A stretch of DNA of 64,000 nucleotides from Chryseobacterium populi (GCF_000282115.1 NZ_AKJY01000101.1:1-64000), one strand, 5' to 3'. Shown: positions 43,304 to 52,108, counted from the stretch's first letter. Translations and numbers: made by a program. The notes: generated by a model not told the origin, from the letters alone.

Positions 43304-44296
43304 TTGAAGAAAATTGTCATTCTTTCATTATTTCTGTCAGGAATTGTTTCTTATGCACAAATGGGAACAAATGTTTATCCGTTCTTAAACATCCCGGTAT
43401 CTGCCAGACAGGCTGCATTGGGCGGAGATGCAATTACTATAAGAGATTATGATGTTTCCTTTGCTATTGCAAACCCGGCTCTACTCAATAAAGATTCAGA
43501 CAAACAGCTTTCCGTTAACGGTGCTGCTTACCTTGCAGACTCAAAATACGGAACGATAGCTTTTGCCAAAGACTTTGACAACGGCCATATGGCTACCATC
43601 AATGCACGGTATATGAGCTATGGCGATATTCCGAGGACTGATGAAAGTGGTTTTGAAAACGGCCAGTTCAATGCTTCGGATGTTGCCGTCGGAGCAGGAT
43701 ATGCCTATCAGTTTGAAGAAGACTGGACAATTGGTGGAGGAGTCAATTTTATCACATCAAAAATCGACACCTATACTTCATCCGCAATCTCAGGAACTGC
43801 GGGAATTACTTACCATAATAAAAAAAGCAAAGAAGTAGCGTCATTGGTCTTAAGAAACTTCGGCTATCAGTTTAAATCTTTCAACGGAACAAGAGAAAAC
43901 CTTCCATTCCGGGTAGATTTGGGATATACGAGGATATTAAAGGCTATTCCGCTCGCCATTACCATTACAGCCCATGATCTGCAGCAGTTTGATATTTCCT
44001 CGGAATACAACGTCAATGGTCAGGAAGTGAATGTTGGCAGAAAAATTCTGGATCACTTTTCTATCGGTGCCGAATTGTTCCCTGAGAAAAACTTTAATAT
44101 CAGACTGGGATACAATGCAAAAAGAGGAAATGAGCTTGCCGTAGCAGACCAGAGAAACTTTTCGGGGCTTTCCGGAGGGTTTGGAATTAAAATTTCAAAA
44201 TTCCGAATTGATTATGCCCATGTAAGATACCATAACTCTTCCAATGTCAATCAAATAGGCATTTCTATGGACCTTAGCAGCCACAGGGGAGAATAA
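43304..44296 (+). CDS. porQ: Type IX secretion system outer membrane protein PorQ
   Basis: PorQ belongs to the T9SS attachment machinery on the outer membrane. It has a signal peptide (KKIVILSLFLSGIVSYAQ), then the family block YPFLNIPVSARQAALGGDAITIRDYDVSFAIANPALLN, followed by repeated amphipathic strands of a FadL/PorV-like beta-barrel of about 310 residues. The start codon is a TTG. The frame has an in-frame TAA at 43295-43297, and the next ATG (residue 20) would remove the signal peptide. The promoter ends 18 bp upstream. It lies beside cmk, a linkage I believe is common in Bacteroidota. The T9SS-tailed peptidases earlier in the window are potential clients. Confidence 0.92.
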   Translation: MKKIVILSLFLSGIVSYAQMGTNVYPFLNIPVSARQAALGGDAITIRDYDVSFAIANPALLNKDSDKQLSVNGAAYLADSKYGTIAFAKDFDNGHMATINARYMSYGDIPRTDESGFENGQFNASDVAVGAGYAYQFEEDWTIGGGVNFITSKIDTYTSSAISGTAGITYHNKKSKEVASLVLRNFGYQFKSFNGTRENLPFRVDLGYTRILKAIPLAITITAHDLQQFDISSEYNVNGQEVNVGRKILDHFSIGAELFPEKNFNIRLGYNAKRGNELAVADQRNFSGLSGGFGIKISKFRIDYAHVRYHNSSNVNQIGISMDLSSHRGE

Positions 44297-44358
44297 TTTT
44301 TTCACTAATTAACTTTCATTATTCTTGGTTTTTTAAAAAAAATCTTGAAATTTGCGGT

Positions 44359-45033
44359 ATGAAAAAACCTGTAATCGCTATCGACGGGTACTCGTCTACT
44401 GGAAAAAGTTCAATATCTAAAGTCATTGCCGATAAGCTTGACCTTATTCATCTGGATACAGGTGCTTTATACAGAGGAGTTACATGGTTTGCCCTTCAGC
44501 ATTGCGCAGATGAGAACGGTTCAATCAATCTTGATCAGCTTTTTTCCTCTTTAGGCCAGATTGAACTGGAGTTTAAGAATGATGAAGGAGAATTGGTTCT
44601 TTACCTTAATCATGCGGATATTTCAAAACAAATCCGTTCCAATGAAGTTTCTGATAATGTAAGCCTGGTAGCCAAACAGAAAGAAGTAAGAGACTTTTTG
44701 CTACAATCCCAACGCAGCCTGGCAGAAAAAGGCGGAATTATTATGGATGGACGTGACATAGGGACAGTAGTTCTGCCAAATGCTGACTTTAAGTTTTTCC
44801 TCACGGCAAGCATTGACGAAAGAACTAAAAGAAGATACAATGAGCTCCTGAGCCTGGGGATTGAAGCAGATGAGCAACAGGTAAAAGAAAATCTTATTGA
44901 GCGTGACAAGATCGACAGCGAAAGGGAAATTGCCCCTTTAAAAAAAGCAGATGACGCCATTGTCATTGATAATACCCACCTTACCAAAAAGGAAACCATC
45001 GAAGTGATGCTGTCTTATATTGTTAAGATTTAA
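44359..45033 (+). CDS. cmk: Cytidylate kinase
   Basis: Phosphorylates CMP and dCMP. P-loop IAIDGYSSTGKSSISKVIA (residues about 6-22), then LDTGALYRGVTWFAL (CMP-binding), IIMDGRDIGTVVLPNADFKFFLTAS and the lid arginines RTKRRYNEL with ERDKIDSERE. At 224 residues it is the usual length. It lies 62 bp after porQ, probably on the same transcript. Confidence 0.96.
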   Translation: MKKPVIAIDGYSSTGKSSISKVIADKLDLIHLDTGALYRGVTWFALQHCADENGSINLDQLFSSLGQIELEFKNDEGELVLYLNHADISKQIRSNEVSDNVSLVAKQKEVRDFLLQSQRSLAEKGGIIMDGRDIGTVVLPNADFKFFLTASIDERTKRRYNELLSLGIEADEQQVKENLIERDKIDSEREIAPLKKADDAIVIDNTHLTKKETIEVMLSYIVKI

Positions 45034-45128
45034 CATTTTTTAATAGGACACACACCTTATTTGGTATGTTAATTGTAATCTTTTGTAGAGTAAAAACTAA
45101 TATTATTAACTATTAAAAAAAACGAAAA

Positions 45129-45476
45129 ATGTCTAGAAAAAACAATACAGCAGGTATATTAGCAGGACTTCTTGCAGGTGCAGCAGCAGGTGTAATCTTA
45201 GGTATGCTTTATGCTCCCGAAGAAGGAAAAGAAACCAGAAAAAAAATAAAGGATAAAGCTAACGATCTTAAAGATCAGGCTAAAAATAAATACGGAGAAG
45301 TTTCAGAAAGAGTAAAAGATCAATATGGAAACATTTCTTCCACTTTCAAGGAAACGGCAAGCAATGTAGCTCATACTGTAAAAGACGGATATGATAAATA
45401 TAAAGATCAGATCGTTTCTAAAACTACAGATGTTGTAAGAGATGTGGAAACAGAATTAAATGATCTTAAAAAATAA
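45129..45476 (+). CDS. YtxH-domain small membrane protein
   Basis: A 115-residue protein. A short polar start (MSRKNNT) is followed by a Gly/Ala-rich helix (AGILAGLLAGAAAGVILGMLYAPEEGKETRKKI), the YtxH signature with its GxLYAP turn. A long amphipathic helical tail follows with heptad-like repeats of KxKxD/Y and paired Tyr-Gly/Ser (KYGEVSERVKDQYGNI, KDGYDKYKDQ). It probably anchors in the inner membrane with an extended charged tail. Homologues are often stress-induced. It precedes two more small envelope proteins, though a hairpin separates them. Confidence 0.88.
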   Translation: MSRKNNTAGILAGLLAGAAAGVILGMLYAPEEGKETRKKIKDKANDLKDQAKNKYGEVSERVKDQYGNISSTFKETASNVAHTVKDGYDKYKDQIVSKTTDVVRDVETELNDLKK

Positions 45477-45503
45477 TAATTTCAATTAATTTTTAAATTA
45501 TAG

Positions 45504-45530
45504 AAGGGACTTTGCGCATTAAAGTTCCTT
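45504..45530 (+). terminator. Terminator after YtxH gene
   Basis: AAGGGACTTT / AAAGTTCCTT, 10 bp with one G-U, 7-nt loop and a long T-run. It begins 28 bp after the stop. Readthrough to the next gene is possible. Confidence 0.8.
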
Positions 45531-45555
45531 TTTTTGTAACTTTATAAAAAAACAG

Positions 45556-45864
45556 ATGATAGAGACTATTAAAGAATATGCATCTAAAAGAATAGATCTG
45601 CTTAAAATAGAAGCTACTGAAAAGTCATCACTTTCTGCAGGAATTATTACCTACCTTATCATATTGCTCGTTGCTTTTGCCTTTTTTATTATCCTATTTA
45701 ATTTCGGGATAGCATTCCTTATTGGCAGGGCTTTAAATGATACCTCATATGGTTTTCTGATTGTTGCAGCATTTTACCTGCTGATTATGTTTTTTGTCAT
45801 TGCGTTCAAAAAAAGAATTGTAAATTCTGTAGCAGATCAGGTTATTAAATTTTTAAATCATTAA
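45556..45864 (+). CDS. Holin-like superfamily E/DUF1469-type membrane protein
   Basis: A 102-residue protein with a charged N-terminal helix (IKEYASKRIDLLKIEATEKSSLSAGIITYLIILLVAFAFFI) and two transmembrane helices (about residues 32-54 and 64-88). The layout matches the 'phage holin family' (Actinobacterial holin X / DUF1469). It is very probably not a phage holin but a housekeeping envelope protein of the YtxH module. The next gene begins 3 bp after its stop. Confidence 0.82.
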   Translation: MIETIKEYASKRIDLLKIEATEKSSLSAGIITYLIILLVAFAFFIILFNFGIAFLIGRALNDTSYGFLIVAAFYLLIMFFVIAFKKRIVNSVADQVIKFLNH

Positions 45865-45867
45865 ACC

Positions 45868-46365
45868 ATGGGAAGAAACTACGAAAGTTTGGAAGAACTA
45901 AGGAGAAAGAAAAAATTACTGAAATCTGAAATCGGTGATCTGGAAAATCTTCTTACTTTTAAAAATACCAAAGAAAGCCTGAGTGCTTTTACCAATGGTT
46001 TAACAGATCAGTACCTGCAGGAAAAGGTAGATGAAGACGGTGATGAAAGAGTGGTTTTGAGAAAAGATGTCATTGCAAAACAGCTTACCTCTGAAGTTAA
46101 AGATATTCTGATCAGTAAAAACACGGCAATGGGAATTGCAAGTTCAGCATTCAGCGGCAATGCTTTAGACAGTATTATCAGATTAGGTGCTACTGCATTG
46201 GTTGGAAATTATGCAAAAAAAAATATGCGCAGCTCCAACTGGAAGAAAAAAATACTCGGTGCAGCCATGATCTACCTTGCTCCTATTGCACTCAAGTTTA
46301 TCAGGAAAAAGCTTGAAAGCTATCAAAAGAATAAAAGCGTTTCCAGTATGGAACAATTGATATAG
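45868..46365 (+). CDS. Membrane-associated protein of YtxH/holin-like module, unknown function
   Basis: A 165-residue protein with a charged coiled-coil start (ESLEELRRKKKLLKSEIGDLENLLTFKN). An acidic middle segment precedes a Gly/Ala-rich weakly hydrophobic stretch (SAFSGNALDSIIRLGATALVGNYAKKN) and a hydrophobic helix LGAAMIYLAPIALKFIRKKLESYQ. It has no characterised domain that I recognise. It overlaps neither neighbour but follows the holin-like gene by 3 bp, so they are translated together. A long stem terminator follows. Confidence 0.82.
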   Translation: MGRNYESLEELRRKKKLLKSEIGDLENLLTFKNTKESLSAFTNGLTDQYLQEKVDEDGDERVVLRKDVIAKQLTSEVKDILISKNTAMGIASSAFSGNALDSIIRLGATALVGNYAKKNMRSSNWKKKILGAAMIYLAPIALKFIRKKLESYQKNKSVSSMEQLI

Positions 46366-46378
46366 AAGCTAAAAAATC

Positions 46379-46438
46379 AGAGGCCGGAAATTAGTTTAAA
46401 CCATTGTATAATCAGGTTTCAGCTGATTTCCGGCCTCT
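46379..46438. terminator. Long-stem bidirectional terminator between convergent units
   Basis: AGAGGCCGGAAATTAG (46379-46394) pairs with CTGATTTCCGGCCTCT (46423-46438), giving 15-16 bp with one mismatch or wobble around a 28-nt loop, followed by T-runs. It separates the YtxH-type module (+) from the methyltransferase gene (-). Confidence 0.8.
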
Positions 46439-46441
46439 TTT

Positions 46442-47167
46442 TTATTTGGAAAACAGCTGGCCAAGAATAATTCCTGCCGCCATTGATACATTCAGGCTTT
46501 CTGTAGATTGGGAATTTCCGAATCTTGGTATGCTTATGCTTTTATAAAGTAATTCCTCCGTTTCCGGCCTCATTCCGTTTCCTTCGTTTCCTAAAATTAA
46601 ATTCATCTTCTGAGGCTTTTCAAAACGATAAATATTTTCCCCTTCCATATCAGTTCCGATATTGACATTCTGTGTCCCCGAAAGATATTCCACAAGATTA
46701 CAATACACCATATTCACTCTTGTAAAAGATCCCATACTTGCCTGAATCACTTTAGGATTATAAAAATCAACCGTGTCTTCACTACAGATGATCTGCTCGA
46801 TTCCGAACCAGTCGGCAAGCCTGATGATGGTTCCTAAATTTCCGGGGTCCTGAATTCCATCAAGTACTAATTGAATATCCAGGTCTTCCGATTTTTCCTC
46901 CGGATTAAGATAACATATAGCCACGGAATCTTTAGGAGTTTTAAGGAAACTGATTTTTTTCAACTCATTATCAGAGATATGAGTAACCGAAATATCCTTA
47001 CGGTCCAATTTTTGCGGATCGGTAGATAAAATTTCTTTAATTTTAAATTTAGAATTGAAAAGTTCACAAATGATTTTATTACCTTCAACCAAAAACAAAT
47101 TGTATTTTTGTCTGAACTTCTTTTTATCTAAAGACTGTAAAATTTTTATTGTATGAGCTGTAAGCAT
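46442..47167 (-). CDS. SpoU/TrmH-family RNA 2'-O-ribose methyltransferase
   Basis: Knotted (SPOUT) RNA ribose methyltransferase. The N-terminal substrate domain is KIILxxxx-like (IKILQSLDKKKFRQKYNLFLVEGNKIICELFN). The SPOUT core has the three motifs LVLDGIQDPGNLGTIIRLADWFGIEQII, NLILGNEGNGMRPE and ISIPRFGNSQSTESLNVSMAAGIIL, which bind AdoMet in the trefoil knot. At 241 residues it is typical of rRNA-type enzymes of this group; the exact RNA target is unknown. The ATG at 47167 is chosen because the promoter -7 box (47190-47183) covers the alternative ATG at 47185. It starts within the divergent OMP85 gene. Confidence 0.93.
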   Translation of the reverse strand: MLTAHTIKILQSLDKKKFRQKYNLFLVEGNKIICELFNSKFKIKEILSTDPQKLDRKDISVTHISDNELKKISFLKTPKDSVAICYLNPEEKSEDLDIQLVLDGIQDPGNLGTIIRLADWFGIEQIICSEDTVDFYNPKVIQASMGSFTRVNMVYCNLVEYLSGTQNVNIGTDMEGENIYRFEKPQKMNLILGNEGNGMRPETEELLYKSISIPRFGNSQSTESLNVSMAAGIILGQLFSK

Positions 47168-49753
47168 TATAAGAATTCTCCTCAAAAATATTATAAAATT
47201 ATATCATTTGCAACATTTGTTGGTCTCCTTTATGCTTGTAGTACCACTAAAAAGGTTCCGGATGGTCAATATCTGCTTACAGAAAATAAATTTGAGTTCG
47301 AAGATAAAAAACAGGCTTTTGACAGTGAATTAAAGGGTTATGTTCAGCAAAAACCCAATAAAAAGCAGTTTCTTTTTATGCCGTTAAGTTTGTGGCTGTA
47401 TAATGCCGCCAACCCTAAATACGACACCATCCTTAATGAATACATGACCTATCCGAGGGAAATGAGGACCCAAAAGCTGAGAGACTCCCTTTTTATTAAA
47501 TATAATATGAAAAGCAGTGTAGGAAAAAGCCTGCTTTTAGACAGGTTATATCACAACTGGGGTTCTCCGCCTGTTATCCTGGATGAAACAAAAGTTGAAA
47601 AAGGTGCCGAATCAATTGAAAAAAGACTCACCTATAGAGGCTATTGGGATTCAGAAGTTAAATTTAAAACCAAGCTGGATTCTGCAGCAAAAAAAGCAGC
47701 TGTAACGTATTACATCACCCATAATGATCCTACTTATATCAAGGAATATTACTATAACATTCCCGATCTGGTAGTTAAAAATATCTATCAGCAGAAAATC
47801 CATGAAACACATGTAAGGGCCGGGCAGGTACTTGACCAGACTGTTCTTGAAAAAGAAGTAAACAGGATCAATGATCTGATGAGGGATTACGGATATTATA
47901 AATTTAATAATTTCAATGATGAGATTTATTTCGTAGCCGATTCCCTGAAAAGCAGAAAACAGGTTCCCCTTACCCTTGAAATCCATAAAGACTCTCTTAA
48001 CAAGGCTTATAAAGTGGCTACGATAGGTAATATAGACGTTGCCATTGTTGACGAAGCCAGCGATTTCCCTAAAAATACAACCAAAGACAGCCTGAGAGGT
48101 ATACGTTTTCATAAAATGAATAATCAGTATAAAACATCATCAATATGGAGATCCATTATTGTAGGCCATAAACAGGTTTATGATCAGAAAAAACTGGATC
48201 TTACCAAAAGGAATATCCTGTCGATGAATAATTTCAGTATTTTGAAAGCTAAGGATTCTTTGCGGCGAGGTGGCGGAATGGCTCCAAATGACAGTATTAT
48301 TGATGTTTTATATCTATTAAAGCCCCTTCCGAAATATGAGTTAAAAGTAGGAACTGACGTCAATTATTCCCAGCTTTTAAATCTTGGGGTTTCACCTTCC
48401 GTGGATCTTACCACAAGAAATGTCTTTAAAGGTGCAGAAAACCTTTCAACAAGCCTTTCCGGAACATTCGGCTCTATAAGAAGTACAAAAGATATCAGTA
48501 AAAGAATCCTGGCCTATGAAATATCTGCCCAGGCTTCCCTTAACTTCCCAAGATTATTGCTTCCTTTTAATTATTACAAACTGATTCCGAAACGATACAG
48601 CCCTACTTCGTCTATCGTTCTGGGAGCAGCAATACAGAATAATATAGGCTTGGGAAGAATAAACTTCAATACAGGGTTGAATTATCTTGCTACAGTAAAT
48701 GACAAGGTATCACACAGGCTGACATTGTTTAATACACAGCTGAGTTTAACTAAAAATAAGGATGCTTACTATGATTATTTTGTCAATGACAATATCATAA
48801 GAAAAGAGGTTTTTGAAAGCTACTTTGCTTATAACCCTTCAGCCGGACAGGCGTTCAATTCCGGGCAGACAACCATTGACCAGGTTTCACAGCAGATTGT
48901 TGAGGATATGGGATATGTATCTACTCTTGATCAATCCGGAGCCAATCGTCTCGTTGCATTTTTGGGGACATTGGTTAATAAAGACAGACAAACGCAGGAT
49001 GTCCTTATTTCTTCCATGATCTATAACTTTGTTTATAATGAAATCGGAAAAAAAGATTACCCAAATTCTTTCTATTTTAACGGAAAAGTAGAGCTGGCAG
49101 GTAATATTTTAAGCATCTTTAACCAGCGAAGGGATGATGGCGGGGTTATTACGAGCCCGCAGAGAACTATCTTCGGAGTTCCTTATGCACAGTTTGTAAA
49201 GTTTGACTTTGATGTAAGAAAATATTTTAAGTTCAACGGAAACCAGACCCTGGTTCTTCGTCAGTTTGTAGGAGTGGGAATACCTTACGGAAACTCTACT
49301 TCCATGCCGGTGATCAGGTCTTATTTCAACGGTGGTTCAAATGATATCAGGGCCTGGGTAGCATTCGGAGGCCTTGGTCCCGCTGATTCTCAGGTTGATG
49401 AAAGAGTTCGTACCTATATGACCGATAATTTAAAACTGACTACCAATATTGAATACCGTGTTCCGTTTAATGATATGTATGAAGGGGCCATTTTCACAGA
49501 TATCGGTAATACCTGGAGTCTCCGTAATTATAACGACGGATACGGAGATGAGTTTAAATTCAATAAGTTTCTGGGTCAGGTGGGTATCGGTAGCGGATTC
49601 GGATTAAGGGTAAATGTAGCCTATATTACCTTAAGGCTTGATTTTGCCTATAAAATTTATGATCCTAATAAACCTGATGGTGACCGATGGAGATTTAAGG
49701 ATTTCCAGCCTTTCAAACCTACCCTGAATATTGCTTTCGGATATCCTTTCTAA
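47153..49753 (+). CDS. OMP85/BamA-TamA family outer membrane lipoprotein (TamL-like)
   Basis: An 866-residue outer membrane assembly factor homologue. It begins with a lipoprotein signal (lipidation at C29, YACSTTKKVPDGQYLL) instead of the usual cleavable peptide, followed by POTRA-like repeats (about residues 40-350). The C-terminal 16-stranded barrel carries the surface-antigen region, including RSYFNGGSNDIRAWVAFGGLGP (VRGF-like loop, here RAWV) and the terminal strand FKPTLNIAFGYPF. The lipid-anchored form is the Bacteroidota TamL type. A TATTTTTG -7 box lies at 47103-47110 inside the methyltransferase gene. The barrel end overlaps the convergent SanA-like gene by 4 bp. Confidence 0.92.
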   Translation: MSCKHYKNSPQKYYKIISFATFVGLLYACSTTKKVPDGQYLLTENKFEFEDKKQAFDSELKGYVQQKPNKKQFLFMPLSLWLYNAANPKYDTILNEYMTYPREMRTQKLRDSLFIKYNMKSSVGKSLLLDRLYHNWGSPPVILDETKVEKGAESIEKRLTYRGYWDSEVKFKTKLDSAAKKAAVTYYITHNDPTYIKEYYYNIPDLVVKNIYQQKIHETHVRAGQVLDQTVLEKEVNRINDLMRDYGYYKFNNFNDEIYFVADSLKSRKQVPLTLEIHKDSLNKAYKVATIGNIDVAIVDEASDFPKNTTKDSLRGIRFHKMNNQYKTSSIWRSIIVGHKQVYDQKKLDLTKRNILSMNNFSILKAKDSLRRGGGMAPNDSIIDVLYLLKPLPKYELKVGTDVNYSQLLNLGVSPSVDLTTRNVFKGAENLSTSLSGTFGSIRSTKDISKRILAYEISAQASLNFPRLLLPFNYYKLIPKRYSPTSSIVLGAAIQNNIGLGRINFNTGLNYLATVNDKVSHRLTLFNTQLSLTKNKDAYYDYFVNDNIIRKEVFESYFAYNPSAGQAFNSGQTTIDQVSQQIVEDMGYVSTLDQSGANRLVAFLGTLVNKDRQTQDVLISSMIYNFVYNEIGKKDYPNSFYFNGKVELAGNILSIFNQRRDDGGVITSPQRTIFGVPYAQFVKFDFDVRKYFKFNGNQTLVLRQFVGVGIPYGNSTSMPVIRSYFNGGSNDIRAWVAFGGLGPADSQVDERVRTYMTDNLKLTTNIEYRVPFNDMYEGAIFTDIGNTWSLRNYNDGYGDEFKFNKFLGQVGIGSGFGLRVNVAYITLRLDFAYKIYDPNKPDGDRWRFKDFQPFKPTLNIAFGYPF
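47183..47213 (-). promoter_or_regulatory. Promoter of SpoU methyltransferase gene
   Basis: Minus strand: TTG (47213-47211), 20-nt spacer, TATTTTTG (47190-47183). It lies entirely inside the coding region of the divergent OMP85 lipoprotein gene (47153 onward). Confidence 0.72.
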
Positions 49754-50367
49754 TCCGGGGAAATTCCCAAAAGAAAATAAACTACAGCAATCACTCTGGC
49801 AAGTACTTCTCTGGTTTGATTTCTGTAGAAGCTTTCAGGCTTTGTCACATCCTGCGCATCAAAACCTAAAGCATTCATATTATTATTTCTGGCAAAGAAT
49901 AAAGCCCGGAGATTATGAAACCCTTGTGAAACAATGATCACATTGTTTTCTTTGTAAACATCTTTACACCGGAGGATGCTTTTATAAGTATTAAATCCTT
50001 TCGGGTCTTCAACAATGATTTCTTCAGGAACCCCTTCCTGGTAGATCAGATAGTTTTTCATAGCCGCAGGTTCATTGTAACCCTTACTTTTTTCACCGCT
50101 TACAATGATCTTTCTGATTTTCCCGTGGTGATAAAGCAATGCCACCGCATCCATTCTTTTTGTAAAATACGGGTTCGACGCTCCGGATCTCATTTTAGGG
50201 GAAGTCCCCAATACCAAGGCAACCTCCCGGGGCGGAATCTTTGATATTTTAGTATATGTTCTTCCGTTGGTCAAACCAAAAACCCAGGCATTAGCCAGGC
50301 ATATCAACAGAATACCAATTTCTGCTGATGAAATAATAAGACGGTATATGTTTTTTACAATTCTCAA
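49750..50367 (-). CDS. SanA/YdcF-type DUF218 membrane protein
   Basis: A 205-residue protein with an N-terminal transmembrane anchor (about residues 10-30, LIISSAEIGILLICLANAWVFG). The DUF218 domain follows: VALVLGTSPKMRSGASNPYFTKRMDAVALLYHHGKIRKIIVSGEKSKGYNEP, then EDPKGFNTYKSILRCK and IIVSQGFHNLRALFFARNNNMNALGF. E. coli SanA affects outer membrane barrier function (vancomycin sensitivity); the biochemical activity of this family is unclear. It overlaps the upstream reductase gene by 4 bp. Confidence 0.9.
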   Translation of the reverse strand: MRIVKNIYRLIISSAEIGILLICLANAWVFGLTNGRTYTKISKIPPREVALVLGTSPKMRSGASNPYFTKRMDAVALLYHHGKIRKIIVSGEKSKGYNEPAAMKNYLIYQEGVPEEIIVEDPKGFNTYKSILRCKDVYKENNVIIVSQGFHNLRALFFARNNNMNALGFDAQDVTKPESFYRNQTREVLARVIAVVYFLLGISPD

Positions 50368-51488
50368 ATAAGATCAAAGTTAAGCTTTATTTTCCTTGTT
50401 TTTGCAATAGACATACAAGCCAGTATTTTCCCCTGCTGCTCTTCTTTCTCTGTAAGATACTCATTTTCCAGCAATTCAACTTCCCCCTCTTCCAGAAGAC
50501 ATTCACAACTTCCACAAATCCCGGATTTACAGGAATAAGGAACAGGAAAATTCTGAACCAACAGCTGTTGGAGAATTTTTTCTTTATTGTTCGGAAACTC
50601 CGTATGATAGTCTTTTCCAAACATGGTAAATTCCACCTTTACCCCTTCAATTAAAGGAAATTCTTTTTCTATAGGATAAATGTCGTCATTATATTCTTCA
50701 AAAAGCTCAAAATGGATGTTTTTTTTCGGAATTCCGTGATGATAGCAGGCATTGGCAAGTGTTTTAATCATCTCCCCTTTTCCACAGATCAGGACTTCAT
50801 CTACCGCGTCCCAGATCGTAGATTCTTCATCCGTATCATCCAGGTGCAGGACCTGATTAATAATTAAATGGAGTTTTTTTTCATCCAATCTGCCGTAAAA
50901 AAACTGATCAGCTGTTTTTTCCTGAGAAAAGAAATAAAAGATCTGTAACCTGTCGCCACATGTTCTGGCAAGGTTATCAAGCAAATCCCTGTAGATTAAT
51001 TCCTCAGAATTTTTATTTCCGAAGAATAAGAACAGCCTGGTTCTCGGCTCATTGTGAAGAATATTCTTAAAATGACTTAATATAGGGGTAATTCCTATTC
51101 CGGCTGCAAAGCCAATGATCGTCCTGAATTCACTTGGCTTTGAAACCAACGTAAACCTTCCGGAAGGTTCACTTACCAATAATTCATCACCAACATTATA
51201 ATTTTTAAATAATTGAAAAGTTGCTCCTTCCTGAGAAGTAACCCTTATTCCCAGACCTATTTTTTTTTCGTACGGAGCTGAAGTCATCGAATAATCATTA
51301 ATGACATCTATCCCGTGAGATTGAAATTTTACACTTACAAATTGACCGGCATCAAACTTAAAATTCTCCTTCAAATTCTCAGGAATCTCAAATTCCAGAG
51401 AAAAAGTATTTTTGGTCAGTTCTTCCTTTTTCGCTATTTTTAGCCAATGAAACTGCGTCAGTTTCCCTTTATAGATTTGTTGTTCCAT
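50364..51488 (-). CDS. NAD(P)H-dependent flavin reductase with C-terminal 2Fe-2S ferredoxin domain (PaaE/HmpX-like)
   Basis: Electron-transfer reductase. The N-terminal FAD domain has DYSMTSAPYEKKIGLGIRVT (RxYS-like, here NDYSMTSAP). The NAD domain has GFAAGIGITPILSHFKNILHNEPRTRLFLFFGNKN and a terminal CGKGEM motif. The C-terminal plant-type ferredoxin has C320, C325, C328 and C358 for a 2Fe-2S cluster (YSCKSGICGSCEC). The FAD-NAD-Fd order matches PaaE of the phenylacetyl-CoA epoxidase and related oxygenase reductases. No oxygenase genes are nearby, so the electron acceptor here is unknown. Confidence 0.92.
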   Translation of the reverse strand: MEQQIYKGKLTQFHWLKIAKKEELTKNTFSLEFEIPENLKENFKFDAGQFVSVKFQSHGIDVINDYSMTSAPYEKKIGLGIRVTSQEGATFQLFKNYNVGDELLVSEPSGRFTLVSKPSEFRTIIGFAAGIGITPILSHFKNILHNEPRTRLFLFFGNKNSEELIYRDLLDNLARTCGDRLQIFYFFSQEKTADQFFYGRLDEKKLHLIINQVLHLDDTDEESTIWDAVDEVLICGKGEMIKTLANACYHHGIPKKNIHFELFEEYNDDIYPIEKEFPLIEGVKVEFTMFGKDYHTEFPNNKEKILQQLLVQNFPVPYSCKSGICGSCECLLEEGEVELLENEYLTEKEEQQGKILACMSIAKTRKIKLNFDLI

Positions 51489-51520
51489 ACTTCAATTCAA
51501 AAATAGATAAAAAAATAATT

Positions 51521-52084
51521 ATGAAGAAGATAATTTTATCCACGCTTGTCCTGATTGCACTCTCCGCCTGCAAAAAAGAAAGCCAGAAAACAGATGATAC
51601 CACTACTCCTACAGATTCAGCTTCTGTAACGGAAAATCAGGGTCTTGAAAATACAGCTTATTTTTCTCCGGAAGTTTCCCCGGAAAACGTAGGTAAATAT
51701 CTTGCAACAAAAAATGACACTTTATATGTTACCAACTTTTTTGCAACCTGGTGCGGGCCTTGCATAAGAGAAATTCCTCATTTTAAGAAAAAAATAGAAG
51801 AATTAAAAGGAAAACCGGTAAAATTCACTTTCATTAATCTGGATGATCAGTCGGAATGGAATAATTCAGTGAAAAAATTCGCTGATGAAAATAACCTGGC
51901 TAAGAATATTATTTTAGTAGATGGAAAAAAGCTGGATCAGAATTTCTTTGCTTCCAATTTTAAACAGTGGGATGGCGGTTCAATTCCTTTTACCTATATG
52001 AGAAAAGGAGATAAAACCGAAGAATTTTTAGGAATGATGACCGAAGAAGAATTAGATAAAAAACTTAATTCTCTTTTAAAATAA
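51521..52084 (+). CDS. TlpA-like thioredoxin-domain lipoprotein
   Basis: A 187-residue lipoprotein (signal ending LIALSACKKE, C17) with a Ser/Thr/Asp-rich linker and a TlpA/ResA thioredoxin fold. The redox pair is in FFATWCGPCIREIPHFKKKIEEL (C78, C81), followed by VKFTFINLDDQSEWNNSVKKFADENN and the cis-proline segment GGSIPFTYMRKG. It probably reduces periplasmic disulfides, for example of apocytochromes or metal proteins. It is 24 bp upstream of the iron-type ABC permease, so the two are likely co-transcribed. Confidence 0.92.
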   Translation: MKKIILSTLVLIALSACKKESQKTDDTTTPTDSASVTENQGLENTAYFSPEVSPENVGKYLATKNDTLYVTNFFATWCGPCIREIPHFKKKIEELKGKPVKFTFINLDDQSEWNNSVKKFADENNLAKNIILVDGKKLDQNFFASNFKQWDGGSIPFTYMRKGDKTEEFLGMMTEEELDKKLNSLLK

Positions 52085-52108
52085 AATTTACAGAATTCTT
52101 TCAGAATA

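Noticed and set aside
45556..45864. Holin-like protein as a sign of a prophage
   Set aside because: No lysin, capsid, tail or integrase genes are nearby. The protein is flanked by housekeeping-type envelope genes, and the family label is historical.
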